Of a DNA stretch of 17,745 nucleotides, positions 7,735 to 14,859 are shown in pieces; position 1 is the first letter of the stretch, and every line of letters starts with the position of its first letter. The notes under the pieces are model-generated. The model made no database searches, was not told the origin of the DNA, and was given only the letters and a program-made list of their open reading frames with translations. Origin of the DNA: an uncultured Bacteroidales bacterium (GTDB taxonomy: Bacteria; Bacteroidota; Bacteroidia; Bacteroidales; Paludibacteraceae); contig CALDPN010000203.1 of assembly GCA_937911235.1 (NCBI GenBank), positions 1 to 17,745 of the forward strand, read 5' to 3'. Both the position numbers and the translations under genes were made by a program.

Positions 7735-8159
7735 TCTTCAAAAAATGTTGGGTTATTTAGGCTTATATTTCCATCTTTGTCTAAAAACACTTGTAGAGTG
7801 CGGGCACGCATCACTAGGGCATCGTCGCTTTGTCTTTTAATAATGTATTCAAAGCAAATTTTAGCCGCTGCCATATCGATAAAACGTGTTTCCACCACTG
7901 CCACATCGTTTACTGTGAGTGGTGACACATATTCCATGTGCATATCTACAATAGGAGCAGTATAGCCATTGCTGTACATATCCATATACCCTATGCCTGC
8001 ATATTTTTTGCCAAATGCCTCACGTCCGTCTTCAAGGTAACGAACATACGAGCCATGCCATACCACACACATAGAGTCCACTTCGCTAAAACGCACATTG
8101 GTGTACGAGATATTTGTTAGCGCAGCTTCGCTACTGCCTATTTTGTTTTTAGTTCTCAT
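7707..8159 (-). CDS. 4-hydroxybenzoyl-CoA thioesterase family protein (4HBT hotdog, ApeK-like)
   Basis: This 150-residue hotdog thioesterase has the N-terminal 4HBT signature: the strand VRFSEVD with catalytic-position Asp28, then WHGSYVRYLEDGREAFG (34-50), and a TAPIVDMHMEYVSPL strand. The family hydrolyses acyl-CoA or acyl-ACP thioesters. In this cluster it may release the finished polyenoic acid or edit stalled ACPs. It overlaps the dehydratase gene upstream by 11 bases and the KS gene downstream. A housekeeping YbgC-like role is less likely given the tight context. Confidence 0.85.
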   Translation of the reverse strand: MRTKNKIGSSEAALTNISYTNVRFSEVDSMCVVWHGSYVRYLEDGREAFGKKYAGIGYMDMYSNGYTAPIVDMHMEYVSPLTVNDVAVVETRFIDMAAAKICFEYIIKRQSDDALVMRARTLQVFLDKDGNISLNNPTFFEDWKKRWLNK

Positions 8160-8565
8160 TTATTTCTAGAAAAATCTTCATCTTACAAGAGGCAATCTCC
8201 ACCTTATTAATATAGCAATGCGCCATAATAAGTGTAATGCCCATTACTTCTTGAAGTACCTCTATATTAGTAAAAATAGTTTCTCCTACTTTTGGAAATT
8301 CTTTTATTTCAAAATTGTTTACAGAACCTATGTAACCAATTGGAATAGGTTTGCCTGCCTCGGTAAACAAATATCCCACTCTTGCAGCTGCCGATTGGGC
8401 AATGTGTTCTATAAGACCACATTCCGACATCACGCCACCATCTACAAAGATGTTTTCCTCTTTCACAGTGAAAGCGGTTTTTGATAGATTGTCTTCTATG
8501 CCAAGAAACTCATCTATCATTACAATAGGTGCTCGCTGCGGAATAAGAGAAATAATATTATCCAT
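8149..8565 (-). CDS. Hotdog 3-hydroxyacyl-ACP dehydratase-like protein (ApeP-like, COG4706 type)
   Basis: The 138-residue protein has a FabZ-like start (LIPQRAPIVMIDE, 7-19) and the central helix with the catalytic acid, Glu53 in GLIEHIAQSAAA (50-61). The loop that normally carries the catalytic His (GHFPxxPxxPG in FabZ) is replaced here by NIFVDGGVMSEC (38-49), with no His. It therefore seems to supply only the acid of the dyad, while the second dehydratase of the cluster (2211-2570) supplies the His, consistent with a shared active site. Expected function: formation of the double bonds of the polyene. The gene overlaps the methyltransferase by 8 and the thioesterase by 11 bases. Confidence 0.82.
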   Translation of the reverse strand: MDNIISLIPQRAPIVMIDEFLGIEDNLSKTAFTVKEENIFVDGGVMSECGLIEHIAQSAAARVGYLFTEAGKPIPIGYIGSVNNFEIKEFPKVGETIFTNIEVLQEVMGITLIMAHCYINKVEIASCKMKIFLEINEN

Positions 8566-9658
8566 TTTTCTTTTTGCAAATCATTATTGAATGTCCTAAT
8601 CCTAAGCCATCTACTATTTCTTCTACTTCAAGACCTGCATTGTTTACGCAACGCTCCATATCGTCTGAGTGATACATTTTACTATTGCCATTGGCAAGTG
8701 CTGTGAAGTAAATGCTTGTAAGAGTAAGACAGTATGCTGCTGTTTCGTATTTTTGTCTATCCCAAAATGTTTCCATTATGTATAGGCGTGAGTTTTCGTC
8801 CATAGACTCTGCTGCACGGCGGCAAATGCTTGTAACCTCATCTTCTGAGAAACAATCCAAGAACTGACTCATCCAGATAACATCAAATGCAGGAGTTGGG
8901 AATTTTACAGACTCATCTAGTAGGTTGCAACCAAAACCGTGAATGCGGTCGGCACCTTCTTTGCCTGCTGTTTGCTTTCTCATCATCTCTAGTTGTTGAG
9001 GAAGGTCCATAATGGTCACCTCAACATCTTTATCATAACCCACACATTGCATTGCCCAACGACCTGTGTTGCCACCCACATCTAGCAAACGACGTACTTT
9101 TTTATCGCCGTCGAAGATAATTTTAAGCGCAGCGGCAAAAGATTCGTCAGAATAGAAGTGGTCGAAACCAAACCAACTTTTTTGCACTTCTTCTGGAAGG
9201 CTAGAAAGACCTTCATAAATGGTTGGCCACTCGCCAAACACTTTTAGTCCAGATGGTTTACCTTCTTTAAGTGCTTCTTCTAAATGAAACAAACCTAAAT
9301 AGTTTACATCGTGGTTGAAGTTCATATTTGCTTTAGCCATTGGGTCGTTTAGTAGGAACCAACCTGCTTTAGAAATAGTAAACTTATCATCTTTTGTAAT
9401 TACAGTACCAATAGAAAGTGATGCTTCTAGAAGACATTGCACAGCATAGTTTGAAAGGCCTGTATGCTCTACAATTTCTGCTTGAGATACTCCCTTGTGG
9501 TTGTTTGACAGGTATTCTAAAATACCAAACTTCACCATAAGGCGAGACACTTGAAACACCATAGGTGCAAAAGCAATCTCTTGTGCAAGGCGTTGCGCCT
9601 GTAATGCTGTCTTCTGCTCTTTGCAATATACATCTGCAAGAGGTTTGGTTAGTTTCAT
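8558..9658 (-). CDS. SAM-dependent methyltransferase (winged-helix dimerisation domain plus O-methyltransferase fold)
   Basis: This is a 366-residue class I methyltransferase. Residues ~30-105 form a winged-helix dimerisation region (GILEYLSNN, then GVSQAEIVEHTGLSNYAV). The SAM-binding loop LLDVGGNTGRW is at 191-201, with an acidic residue at the next strand (IMDLP, 216-220) and VIWMSQFLDCF (260-270) as motif IV. This layout is that of plant-type and bacterial small-molecule O-methyltransferases. Methylation of the aryl head group is known in some aryl polyenes and flexirubins; the position methylated cannot be deduced. The gene begins three bases after the acyltransferase stop and ends inside the dehydratase start. 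Confidence 0.87.
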   Translation of the reverse strand: MKLTKPLADVYCKEQKTALQAQRLAQEIAFAPMVFQVSRLMVKFGILEYLSNNHKGVSQAEIVEHTGLSNYAVQCLLEASLSIGTVITKDDKFTISKAGWFLLNDPMAKANMNFNHDVNYLGLFHLEEALKEGKPSGLKVFGEWPTIYEGLSSLPEEVQKSWFGFDHFYSDESFAAALKIIFDGDKKVRRLLDVGGNTGRWAMQCVGYDKDVEVTIMDLPQQLEMMRKQTAGKEGADRIHGFGCNLLDESVKFPTPAFDVIWMSQFLDCFSEDEVTSICRRAAESMDENSRLYIMETFWDRQKYETAAYCLTLTSIYFTALANGNSKMYHSDDMERCVNNAGLEVEEIVDGLGLGHSIMICKKKNG

Positions 9659-9661
9659 ATA

Positions 9662-10561
9662 TTATTCTTTATTAAAATTCCAAAAATCGTAAAAATTGAA
9701 CCATTGACGTGGGTATTTAAGCACAATCTTCTCAAGCGAACGTGAATATTGTTCGATTAGTTTTTCAGCTGTCACTTTACCCTCTATTATAGGTTCTTCA
9801 AAAATAAATCTATAAGTTCTGTTTGCCTCACGCATAGAATAATAGAACACCACAGGCACTCTACATTTTGCTGCAATCTGAAACAGACCTTTTGGAAACA
9901 AGGCTTTTGAACCAAGAAAATCTATTAAAATAGTATTGTCTGTGCCCACAAACCTATCTCCGTTGAAGCAGATATATTCGCCATTGTTTAGGGCTACCTT
10001 CATCTGCAACATAGCGTCTATTATATTTTGGTTGATAGGAATGATATTGTAATTTTTCTCTTTTTTTGAAGTTTCTTCAAGCACTTCTTTTATTTGCTCG
10101 TGCTCTGCATCTAGCATTACAATATTTATCTTTTTGCCGTATGTGCCAAAGAAGCCTGCACCTGCTTCCCAACATCCCACATGTGCACCTATCATCACCA
10201 CCCCTTCTCCGCTATTTAGGATTTGAAGAAAACGCTCATAATTGTCGAACTCGAAATTATAAGACTTTTCAAGTCCTGCCTTCATAGCTATCTTGTCGAT
10301 AAGGGTTTGTCCAAAAACAAAATAGTGACAATATAATTCTTTCATAGAGCGTAAAAGGCCTAAACCACGCTTTTTGCGATTATATTGCCAAAGATATTTT
10401 GTTGCCTTTGGAGCAAATGGAATAAAATAGATTACTATAAAAGCGAGAAAACAGTAGGCACATCGCACCCCGAGAATACGAATGGTATAAACAAAGAATT
10501 TATAACCAAATCGTCCTCCTCTAGATTTCCCGTTCCACTGTTTCTTTTCTTTTTTATCCAT
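9662..10561 (-). CDS. LpxL/HtrB-like lysophospholipid acyltransferase
   Basis: The 299-residue protein has one N-terminal membrane segment (about 29-50) and the acyltransferase motif HX4E (H127-VGCW-E132 in GAHVGCWEAG), followed by GDRFVG (about 205) and a PKGLFQIAAKCRVPVV stretch, all typical of LpxL/HtrB relatives (PF03279). These enzymes transfer acyl groups from ACP to lipid acceptors at the inner membrane. In this cluster it would esterify the polyene acid to a lipid or add a fatty acid to the pigment-lipid. Lipid A acylation is an alternative, but the operon position between an ACP and a methyltransferase favours the pigment role. It overlaps the ACP gene by 8 bases. Confidence 0.87.
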   Translation of the reverse strand: MDKKEKKQWNGKSRGGRFGYKFFVYTIRILGVRCAYCFLAFIVIYFIPFAPKATKYLWQYNRKKRGLGLLRSMKELYCHYFVFGQTLIDKIAMKAGLEKSYNFEFDNYERFLQILNSGEGVVMIGAHVGCWEAGAGFFGTYGKKINIVMLDAEHEQIKEVLEETSKKEKNYNIIPINQNIIDAMLQMKVALNNGEYICFNGDRFVGTDNTILIDFLGSKALFPKGLFQIAAKCRVPVVFYYSMREANRTYRFIFEEPIIEGKVTAEKLIEQYSRSLEKIVLKYPRQWFNFYDFWNFNKE

Positions 10562-10799
10562 TAATCTTTTTGTTCAAAAGATCGTAGAAATCTTGGAAAG
10601 TTACAACGCCAATAAAGTCTGGACCAGTAAGTGTAACACCAAAGTTTTGTTCTACAAGTACCACTACGTCTACTAGGTCTAGGCTGTCTAGGTCTAGAGT
10701 TTCTTTTAGTGAGGCTTCTGGAGTAATTTCTGATGTTTCTACTTCAAATTCTTCTGCTAACACGGTGGTAGCTTTCTCGATAATTTCTTCTAATGTCAT
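10554..10799 (-). CDS. Acyl carrier protein (first ACP of cluster)
   Basis: The 81-residue acidic protein has the phosphopantetheine site Ser39 in LDLDSLDLVD, followed by a helix VVVLVEQNFGV. The spacing and length match ordinary type II ACPs. It lies six bases downstream of a KS gene and overlaps the acyltransferase gene by 8 bases, so it may be the donor carrier for that acyltransferase or the extension ACP. A housekeeping AcpP is unlikely given the cluster context. Confidence 0.93.
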   Translation of the reverse strand: MTLEEIIEKATTVLAEEFEVETSEITPEASLKETLDLDSLDLVDVVVLVEQNFGVTLTGPDFIGVVTFQDFYDLLNKKING

Positions 10800-10805
10800 A
10801 ATTAT

Positions 10806-12029
10806 TTATTTTAGTTTCTTTATAATTAGTGTTGAGTTTGTGCCGCCAAAACCAAATGAATTGCTTAGGAATGTATCAAACTGCATATCCACTCTTTCTT
10901 TTGGTATGTTGATATTTGCAGATGCCTCATCTGGCTCTTCAAAGTTTAAGTTTGCTGCAATAAAGTTGTTTTGCATCATTAGCATTGAGTATATCACCTC
11001 TGATGCTCCTGCCATCCACATTTCGTGTCCTGTGAATGATTTTGTTGAAGTCACGTATGGTTTGTGTTCACCAAACACCTCAGCAATAGCTTTAGCCTCG
11101 TTCATATCACCGATAGGTGTAGAGGTGGCGTGAGCATTTACGTATTTAATTTCCGACAAATCTACTCCAGAATTTTTAATTGCCATTTGAAGTGAGCGTT
11201 TAGGGCCTTCTACATTTGGCACTGAAATATGGTCGCCATTTGATGAGAATCCATAACCAACTACTTCGGCAAGAATTGTGGCACCGCGGCGTACTGCAGA
11301 CTCATAACTTTCTAAGATTACTGTTGCTGCACCACCACTTGGCACTAGACCATCACGATTTTTATCGAATGGACGTGAAGCCTTTGTAGGGTCGCTTTCG
11401 CGTGTTGAGAATGCGTTAAGTGCGTCGAAGTTGCCCACTGAGTATTTGTTCACCTCTTCTGCACCACCACAAATAACACATTCTTGTAGGCCTTGCTTGA
11501 TAAGAAGATATCCCATACCAATAGAGTGAGAACCACTTGCACATGCACCAGACACGGTGAAGTTGATACCACGCAGGTTGAAAATAGTGGCAAGGTTCAT
11601 GGTGATGGTAGAGTTCATAGATTGGAAAATATTTCCTGAACCCACCAATATAGTGTTTTTCTTTTCTCTAATTACATCTACGCCGCTAATTACAGCTTCT
11701 GCACTACTATCGTTGCCATAAAGCACGCCAACTTCATTGTTTGCAAGATATTCTGCGTCGATACCTGCTTGTGCAAGAGCTTCCTCTGTGGCTAGATATG
11801 CATATTGACCGTGTTCAGAAAGACAAAGACGTTGACGACGGTCTATTTTTCCTTTTAAGTTTGGTTTTTCTAAGATACCACAAAGACATGAACGGTATCC
11901 CATTTCTCTTCTATCTTCGGCAATGCCAATGCCAGATTTACCATTAAATAGAGAGTCTAAAACCTCTTGTTTATTTTTACCTATACAGGAATAAATACCC
12001 ATTCCTGTGATTACTACTCTTTGAGACAT
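10806..12029 (-). CDS. 3-oxoacyl-ACP synthase, FabB/FabF type (KS)
   Basis: The full-length 407-residue condensing enzyme carries Cys163 in SGACASGS, His300 in NAHATSTP, Lys330 in TSTKSF and His335 in TGHEMWMAGAS, and ends with NSFGFGGTNS. The NAHATSTPIGD segment is closer to the FabB/FabF core than the loops of the other two KS proteins of the cluster. It should extend the chain with malonyl-ACP. It follows FabG by 3 bases and precedes an ACP by 6, a KR-KS-ACP set. The three KS enzymes probably divide initiation, elongation and fatty-acid side-chain work; which does which is not readable from sequence. Confidence 0.93.
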   Translation of the reverse strand: MSQRVVITGMGIYSCIGKNKQEVLDSLFNGKSGIGIAEDRREMGYRSCLCGILEKPNLKGKIDRRQRLCLSEHGQYAYLATEEALAQAGIDAEYLANNEVGVLYGNDSSAEAVISGVDVIREKKNTILVGSGNIFQSMNSTITMNLATIFNLRGINFTVSGACASGSHSIGMGYLLIKQGLQECVICGGAEEVNKYSVGNFDALNAFSTRESDPTKASRPFDKNRDGLVPSGGAATVILESYESAVRRGATILAEVVGYGFSSNGDHISVPNVEGPKRSLQMAIKNSGVDLSEIKYVNAHATSTPIGDMNEAKAIAEVFGEHKPYVTSTKSFTGHEMWMAGASEVIYSMLMMQNNFIAANLNFEEPDEASANINIPKERVDMQFDTFLSNSFGFGGTNSTLIIKKLK

Positions 12030-12032
12030 ATT

Positions 12033-12764
12033 TTAAGTATAAATTCCTCCGTTTATTGAAATAACTTCACCTGTAATGTAGCCTGCCACGTCTGACACAA
12101 GGAATGCAACAAGTGCTGCCACTTCCTCTGGCTCGCCAAAACGTCCTACCGGAACAAGTTTTTTAAGTTCTGCTTCGTTTAAATCGGCAGTCATATCGCT
12201 TTTCACAAAGCCCGGTGCCACTGCGTTTACAGTAATGCGTTTTTTTGCCACTTCTTGTGCTAATGCTTTAGTTGCTGCAATGAGACCACCTTTTGCTGCA
12301 GAATAGTTTACTTGTCCAGGCATACCCTTGATACCAGAAAGTGAAACCACATTCACAATTCTGCCCCATTTTTTTACAAGCATATTTTTTAGCAGTGGTT
12401 GGGTAACGTTGAAGAAACCATCTAGCGAAATAGAAAGCACATCGCGCCAATCGTCGCCAGGCATCCACATCATAAGGTTGTCTTTACGCACACCTGCATT
12501 GTTTACAATCACAGAAATGTAATCATTTTCGTGCTTGTCTGCCCAAGATTGCAATGCGTCTTCTACAGATTTATTGTCACTCACATCAAATGGAAGCAAT
12601 TCTGCACTACCACCTAGAGCGGTGATGTCGTCTAGAGTTTTTTGCGCAGCCTCTTCATTTGAAGCATAATTGATGATAATAGAGAAACCTTGCGAAGCCA
12701 ATTTAAGTGCAATGGCTCTGCCTATACCCCTACTAGCACCAGTTACTAAAGCATATTTTTTCAT
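12033..12764 (-). CDS. fabG: 3-oxoacyl-ACP reductase, FabG-like SDR
   Basis: The 243-residue classical short-chain dehydrogenase has the Rossmann motif GASRGIG (9-15), VNNAG (87-91), catalytic Ser141 and the YxxxK pair Y154/K158, and the C-terminal GYITGEVISINGG. FabG enzymes reduce 3-oxoacyl-ACP with NADPH in the cytoplasm. It is the only ketoreductase in the run, so it is the likely counterpart of ApeQ. It begins 21 bases after the ammonia-lyase stop, the widest gap in the operon. The symbol refers to the family, since the housekeeping fabG is probably elsewhere. Confidence 0.9.
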   Translation of the reverse strand: MKKYALVTGASRGIGRAIALKLASQGFSIIINYASNEEAAQKTLDDITALGGSAELLPFDVSDNKSVEDALQSWADKHENDYISVIVNNAGVRKDNLMMWMPGDDWRDVLSISLDGFFNVTQPLLKNMLVKKWGRIVNVVSLSGIKGMPGQVNYSAAKGGLIAATKALAQEVAKKRITVNAVAPGFVKSDMTADLNEAELKKLVPVGRFGEPEEVAALVAFLVSDVAGYITGEVISINGGIYT

Positions 12765-12785
12765 ATCAATTGTCTTTTTGTGAGA

Positions 12786-14315
12786 TTATTTTTTAAGCCA
12801 TGCCATCACAGCTTCAATCTCTTTGTATTTTGGAGTATCCTCTACAAAAACAGGAACTATTTCTCTTATTTGGTTATACACCTGCTTGGTAACAGGAGAA
12901 AGTTTGTCTGCAACTTTCAAGCAATCTACCGCTTGTGCAAGTGCCATAGCATGTATTGCCATCACTTGATAGCTATTTTCTATCACTCTAGCACAAATAA
13001 GTGCTGAGTTTGTACCCATAGAAACAATATCTTGATTGTCGTTGTTATTTGGGATAGAATGCACATACATTGGGTTTGACAGAGTTTGACACTCTGCAGT
13101 GGTAGAAGTAGCTGTAAACTGAGATGCTTGCAATCCATAATTTAGGCCCAACACACCCAAGTTTACAAATGGAGGCAAAATACCGTTGATACGGTCGTGG
13201 AATAGATAGTTCATTTGACGCTCTGCTAGCATTGTCATTTTGGTAACTGCTATTTTCAGTTTATCCATTTCAAAAGAAACATAGTCGCCATGGAAGTTGC
13301 CGCCATGAATTACAGTTTTGTTTTGTGGATCAACAATAGGGTTGTCGTTTGCAGAATTTATCTCACCCACAAGCACTTTTTCTACATTTTCTACAGCGTC
13401 CCACACTGGACCCAAAATTTGAGGAATGCAACGAAGTGAGTAATATGGTTGCACTTTATGCTCAAACACATCTTCCTCACTCTTATGATAAAGTTCTTTT
13501 TCTCTACTTAGCAACATTTGGCTACCTGATGAAATTTCTCTCATTTTAGCAGCCACTATTTGTTGACCAGCATGTCTTTTTACGCCATTTAGCACCTCAG
13601 ACATTAAATCATCGTAAGAAGAGGCAATTTCGTTCATCAAAACAGATGCCTTAAGCGAAAAATCTAGCAGGCGTTTTACTTGAAATAGGTTTACAAAACC
13701 AATACCAGTCATCACCGCTGTGCCGTTTGTAACAGCCAAACCTTCTCTCACATACATTTGAAGCGGTTTAATGCCAAGTTCTGCAAAAACTTCAGATGTA
13801 TTTCTGCGTTCGCCTTTATAAAACACCTCACCCTCGCCAATAAGCGCTAACGCAATGTGAGCAAGCTGAACTAAGTCGCCACTTGCACCCACGCTACCGT
13901 GTTGAGGAATAACAGGATAAATACCACGATTTAGAAATTCTACTAAAAGTTCGCAAGTTTGGATATTCACCCCAGAATGCGCTTGCATAAAAGTCATTAA
14001 ACGCGCTAGCATAGCAGCACGCACACATTTTTCTGGAAGTGGCTCACCCGCACCAGTAGAGTGACTGCGGATGATATTATACTGAAGTTCATTCAAATGC
14101 TCATCATCAATACGCCATTGAGCCATAGGACCAAAGCCAGTATTAATGCCGTAAATAACCTTGTCTTTTGAAAACGACTCTAAAAAACTAAAACATTCGT
14201 TGATAGCTTTTCTAGACTCTTCAGAGATTTGCACTCTGGCATTTTGCTCCACAATTGCCTGAATATCTTGCAATTGCAATTCGCTATGTATTATTTTTTC
14301 AGCTAAAACAGACAT
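12786..14315 (-). CDS. Tyrosine ammonia-lyase (HAL/PAL/TAL family)
   Basis: With the ATG at 14315 the protein has 509 residues, usual for the family. The MIO cofactor triad Ala-Ser-Gly is at 144-146 in GSVGASGDLVQL; YGINTGFG (55-62) contains the catalytic Tyr, and HSIPNNNDNQD is intact near the end. The selectivity pair is Ser-His (84-85, in IIRSHSTG). By motif that is HAL-like, but the whole protein closely resembles, from memory, the tyrosine-specific lyase of the Flavobacterium johnsoniae flexirubin locus, which also has SH. It should make 4-coumarate from tyrosine as the aryl starter. The frame is open further upstream to a TTG at 14366, but that TTG lies inside the promoter -7 box, so ATG 14315 is preferred. 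It is the first gene of the operon. Confidence 0.88.
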   Translation of the reverse strand: MSVLAEKIIHSELQLQDIQAIVEQNARVQISEESRKAINECFSFLESFSKDKVIYGINTGFGPMAQWRIDDEHLNELQYNIIRSHSTGAGEPLPEKCVRAAMLARLMTFMQAHSGVNIQTCELLVEFLNRGIYPVIPQHGSVGASGDLVQLAHIALALIGEGEVFYKGERRNTSEVFAELGIKPLQMYVREGLAVTNGTAVMTGIGFVNLFQVKRLLDFSLKASVLMNEIASSYDDLMSEVLNGVKRHAGQQIVAAKMREISSGSQMLLSREKELYHKSEEDVFEHKVQPYYSLRCIPQILGPVWDAVENVEKVLVGEINSANDNPIVDPQNKTVIHGGNFHGDYVSFEMDKLKIAVTKMTMLAERQMNYLFHDRINGILPPFVNLGVLGLNYGLQASQFTATSTTAECQTLSNPMYVHSIPNNNDNQDIVSMGTNSALICARVIENSYQVMAIHAMALAQAVDCLKVADKLSPVTKQVYNQIREIVPVFVEDTPKYKEIEAVMAWLKK

Positions 14316-14363
14316 CTTTTTCAACGTTCCTTTTTTGCAACGATTTTTATACATTTTAAGGTA

Positions 14364-14371
14364 CAAAGATA
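14364..14371 (-). promoter_or_regulatory. Promoter -7 box (Bacteroidetes type) of the pigment operon
   Basis: On the minus strand the sequence reads TATCTTTG, a perfect match to the Bacteroidetes -7 consensus TAnnTTTG, about 49 bases upstream of the chosen lyase start (14315). It gives an estimated 5' leader of roughly 40 bases. An AAAGGA-like stretch lies upstream of the ATG. I see no convincing TTTG -33 element at the right spacing, only an AT-rich tract. Confidence 0.7.
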
Positions 14372-14441
14372 GTAAAAAAAAGTTAAATATAATATATTAC
14401 AACTGCATTATTTGCCTATTTTTTATTTCATGTTTTATGAT

Positions 14442-14449
14442 TAACTTTG
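14442..14449 (+). promoter_or_regulatory. Promoter -7 box and RBS for the DUF454 gene
   Basis: TAACTTTG on the plus strand fits the TAnnTTTG -7 consensus and lies 26 bases before the ATG at 14476. A purine-rich AAGGA (14466-14470) sits 5 bases before the start and would act as ribosome binding site. Together with the minus-strand box at 14364-14371 it defines a divergent promoter region. Confidence 0.6.
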
Positions 14450-14475
14450 TGCCTTAATTAAGAACAAGGAAAACA

Positions 14476-14835
14476 ATGATAAAAATAGTCTTACGCATAG
14501 TAGGAACCATATCACTTTTTTTAGGAATTTTAGGCATCGCACTACCCGTTTTGCCCACCACTCCATTTCTACTTCTTTCGGCTTATTGCTACCTAAAAAG
14601 TGCTCCTGCTTGGCACAAACGCCTACTTGAGAGCAAACATTTAGGTCCATACATAAAGAATTTTCAAGAAAACAAATGCATTCCACTTCGTGTAAAAGTT
14701 GCTTCTGTGAGTATGCTTTGGATTACTATTGGAATTTCTTGCATTTTTGTGCCTATTTTGTGGGTGCGTTTGCTTCTATTTGCCATCGCCATAGGCGTAA
14801 CATGGCATATCTTGTCGTACCCAAGCAAATCTTAG
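14476..14835 (+). CDS. DUF454 (YbaN-type) small inner membrane protein
   Basis: The 119-residue protein has two hydrophobic regions (about 5-37 and 75-112), each long enough for one or two membrane passes, separated by a basic loop. The N-terminal part GILGIALPVLPTTPFLLLSAYCYLKSAP (quoted here only as residues 18-45: G-I-L-G, LPTTPF, YCYLKSAP) is the hallmark of DUF454/YbaN proteins. The family is widespread and its function is not established. It has its own promoter box and RBS and is transcribed away from the pigment operon. It ends 24 bases before the PAP2 gene. Confidence 0.85.
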   Translation: MIKIVLRIVGTISLFLGILGIALPVLPTTPFLLLSAYCYLKSAPAWHKRLLESKHLGPYIKNFQENKCIPLRVKVASVSMLWITIGISCIFVPILWVRLLLFAIAIGVTWHILSYPSKS

Positions 14836-14847
14836 GCAAAAATTTCT

Positions 14848-14855
14848 TATCTTTG
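14848..14855 (+). promoter_or_regulatory. Promoter -7 box directly before PAP2 start; possible leaderless transcript
   Basis: TATCTTTG is a perfect TAnnTTTG match and ends only 4 bases before the ATG at 14860. With the usual short distance from this box to the start of transcription, the mRNA would begin at or next to the ATG, and no ribosome binding site fits in the space. No clear -33 TTTG is seen upstream. Confidence 0.6.
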
Positions 14856-14859
14856 CAGA

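Noticed and set aside
9387..9626. Minus-strand open frame in another phase inside the methyltransferase gene
   Set aside because: The methyltransferase frame has clear motifs; the other phase gives a Cys/Ser-rich nonsense protein.
14316..14366. TTG-initiated N-terminal extension of the ammonia-lyase (17 extra residues, Lys-rich)
   Set aside because: The TTG lies inside the -7 promoter box and the extension has no family counterpart; ATG 14315 gives the normal length.
14456..14463. Palindromic TTAATTAA-like octamer before the DUF454 gene
   Set aside because: Short AT palindromes are common by chance here; no evidence for an operator beyond its position.
14441..14686. Minus-strand frame overlapping the DUF454 gene and promoter region
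   Set aside because: It is antisense to a recognisable DUF454 protein and has no plausible domain.
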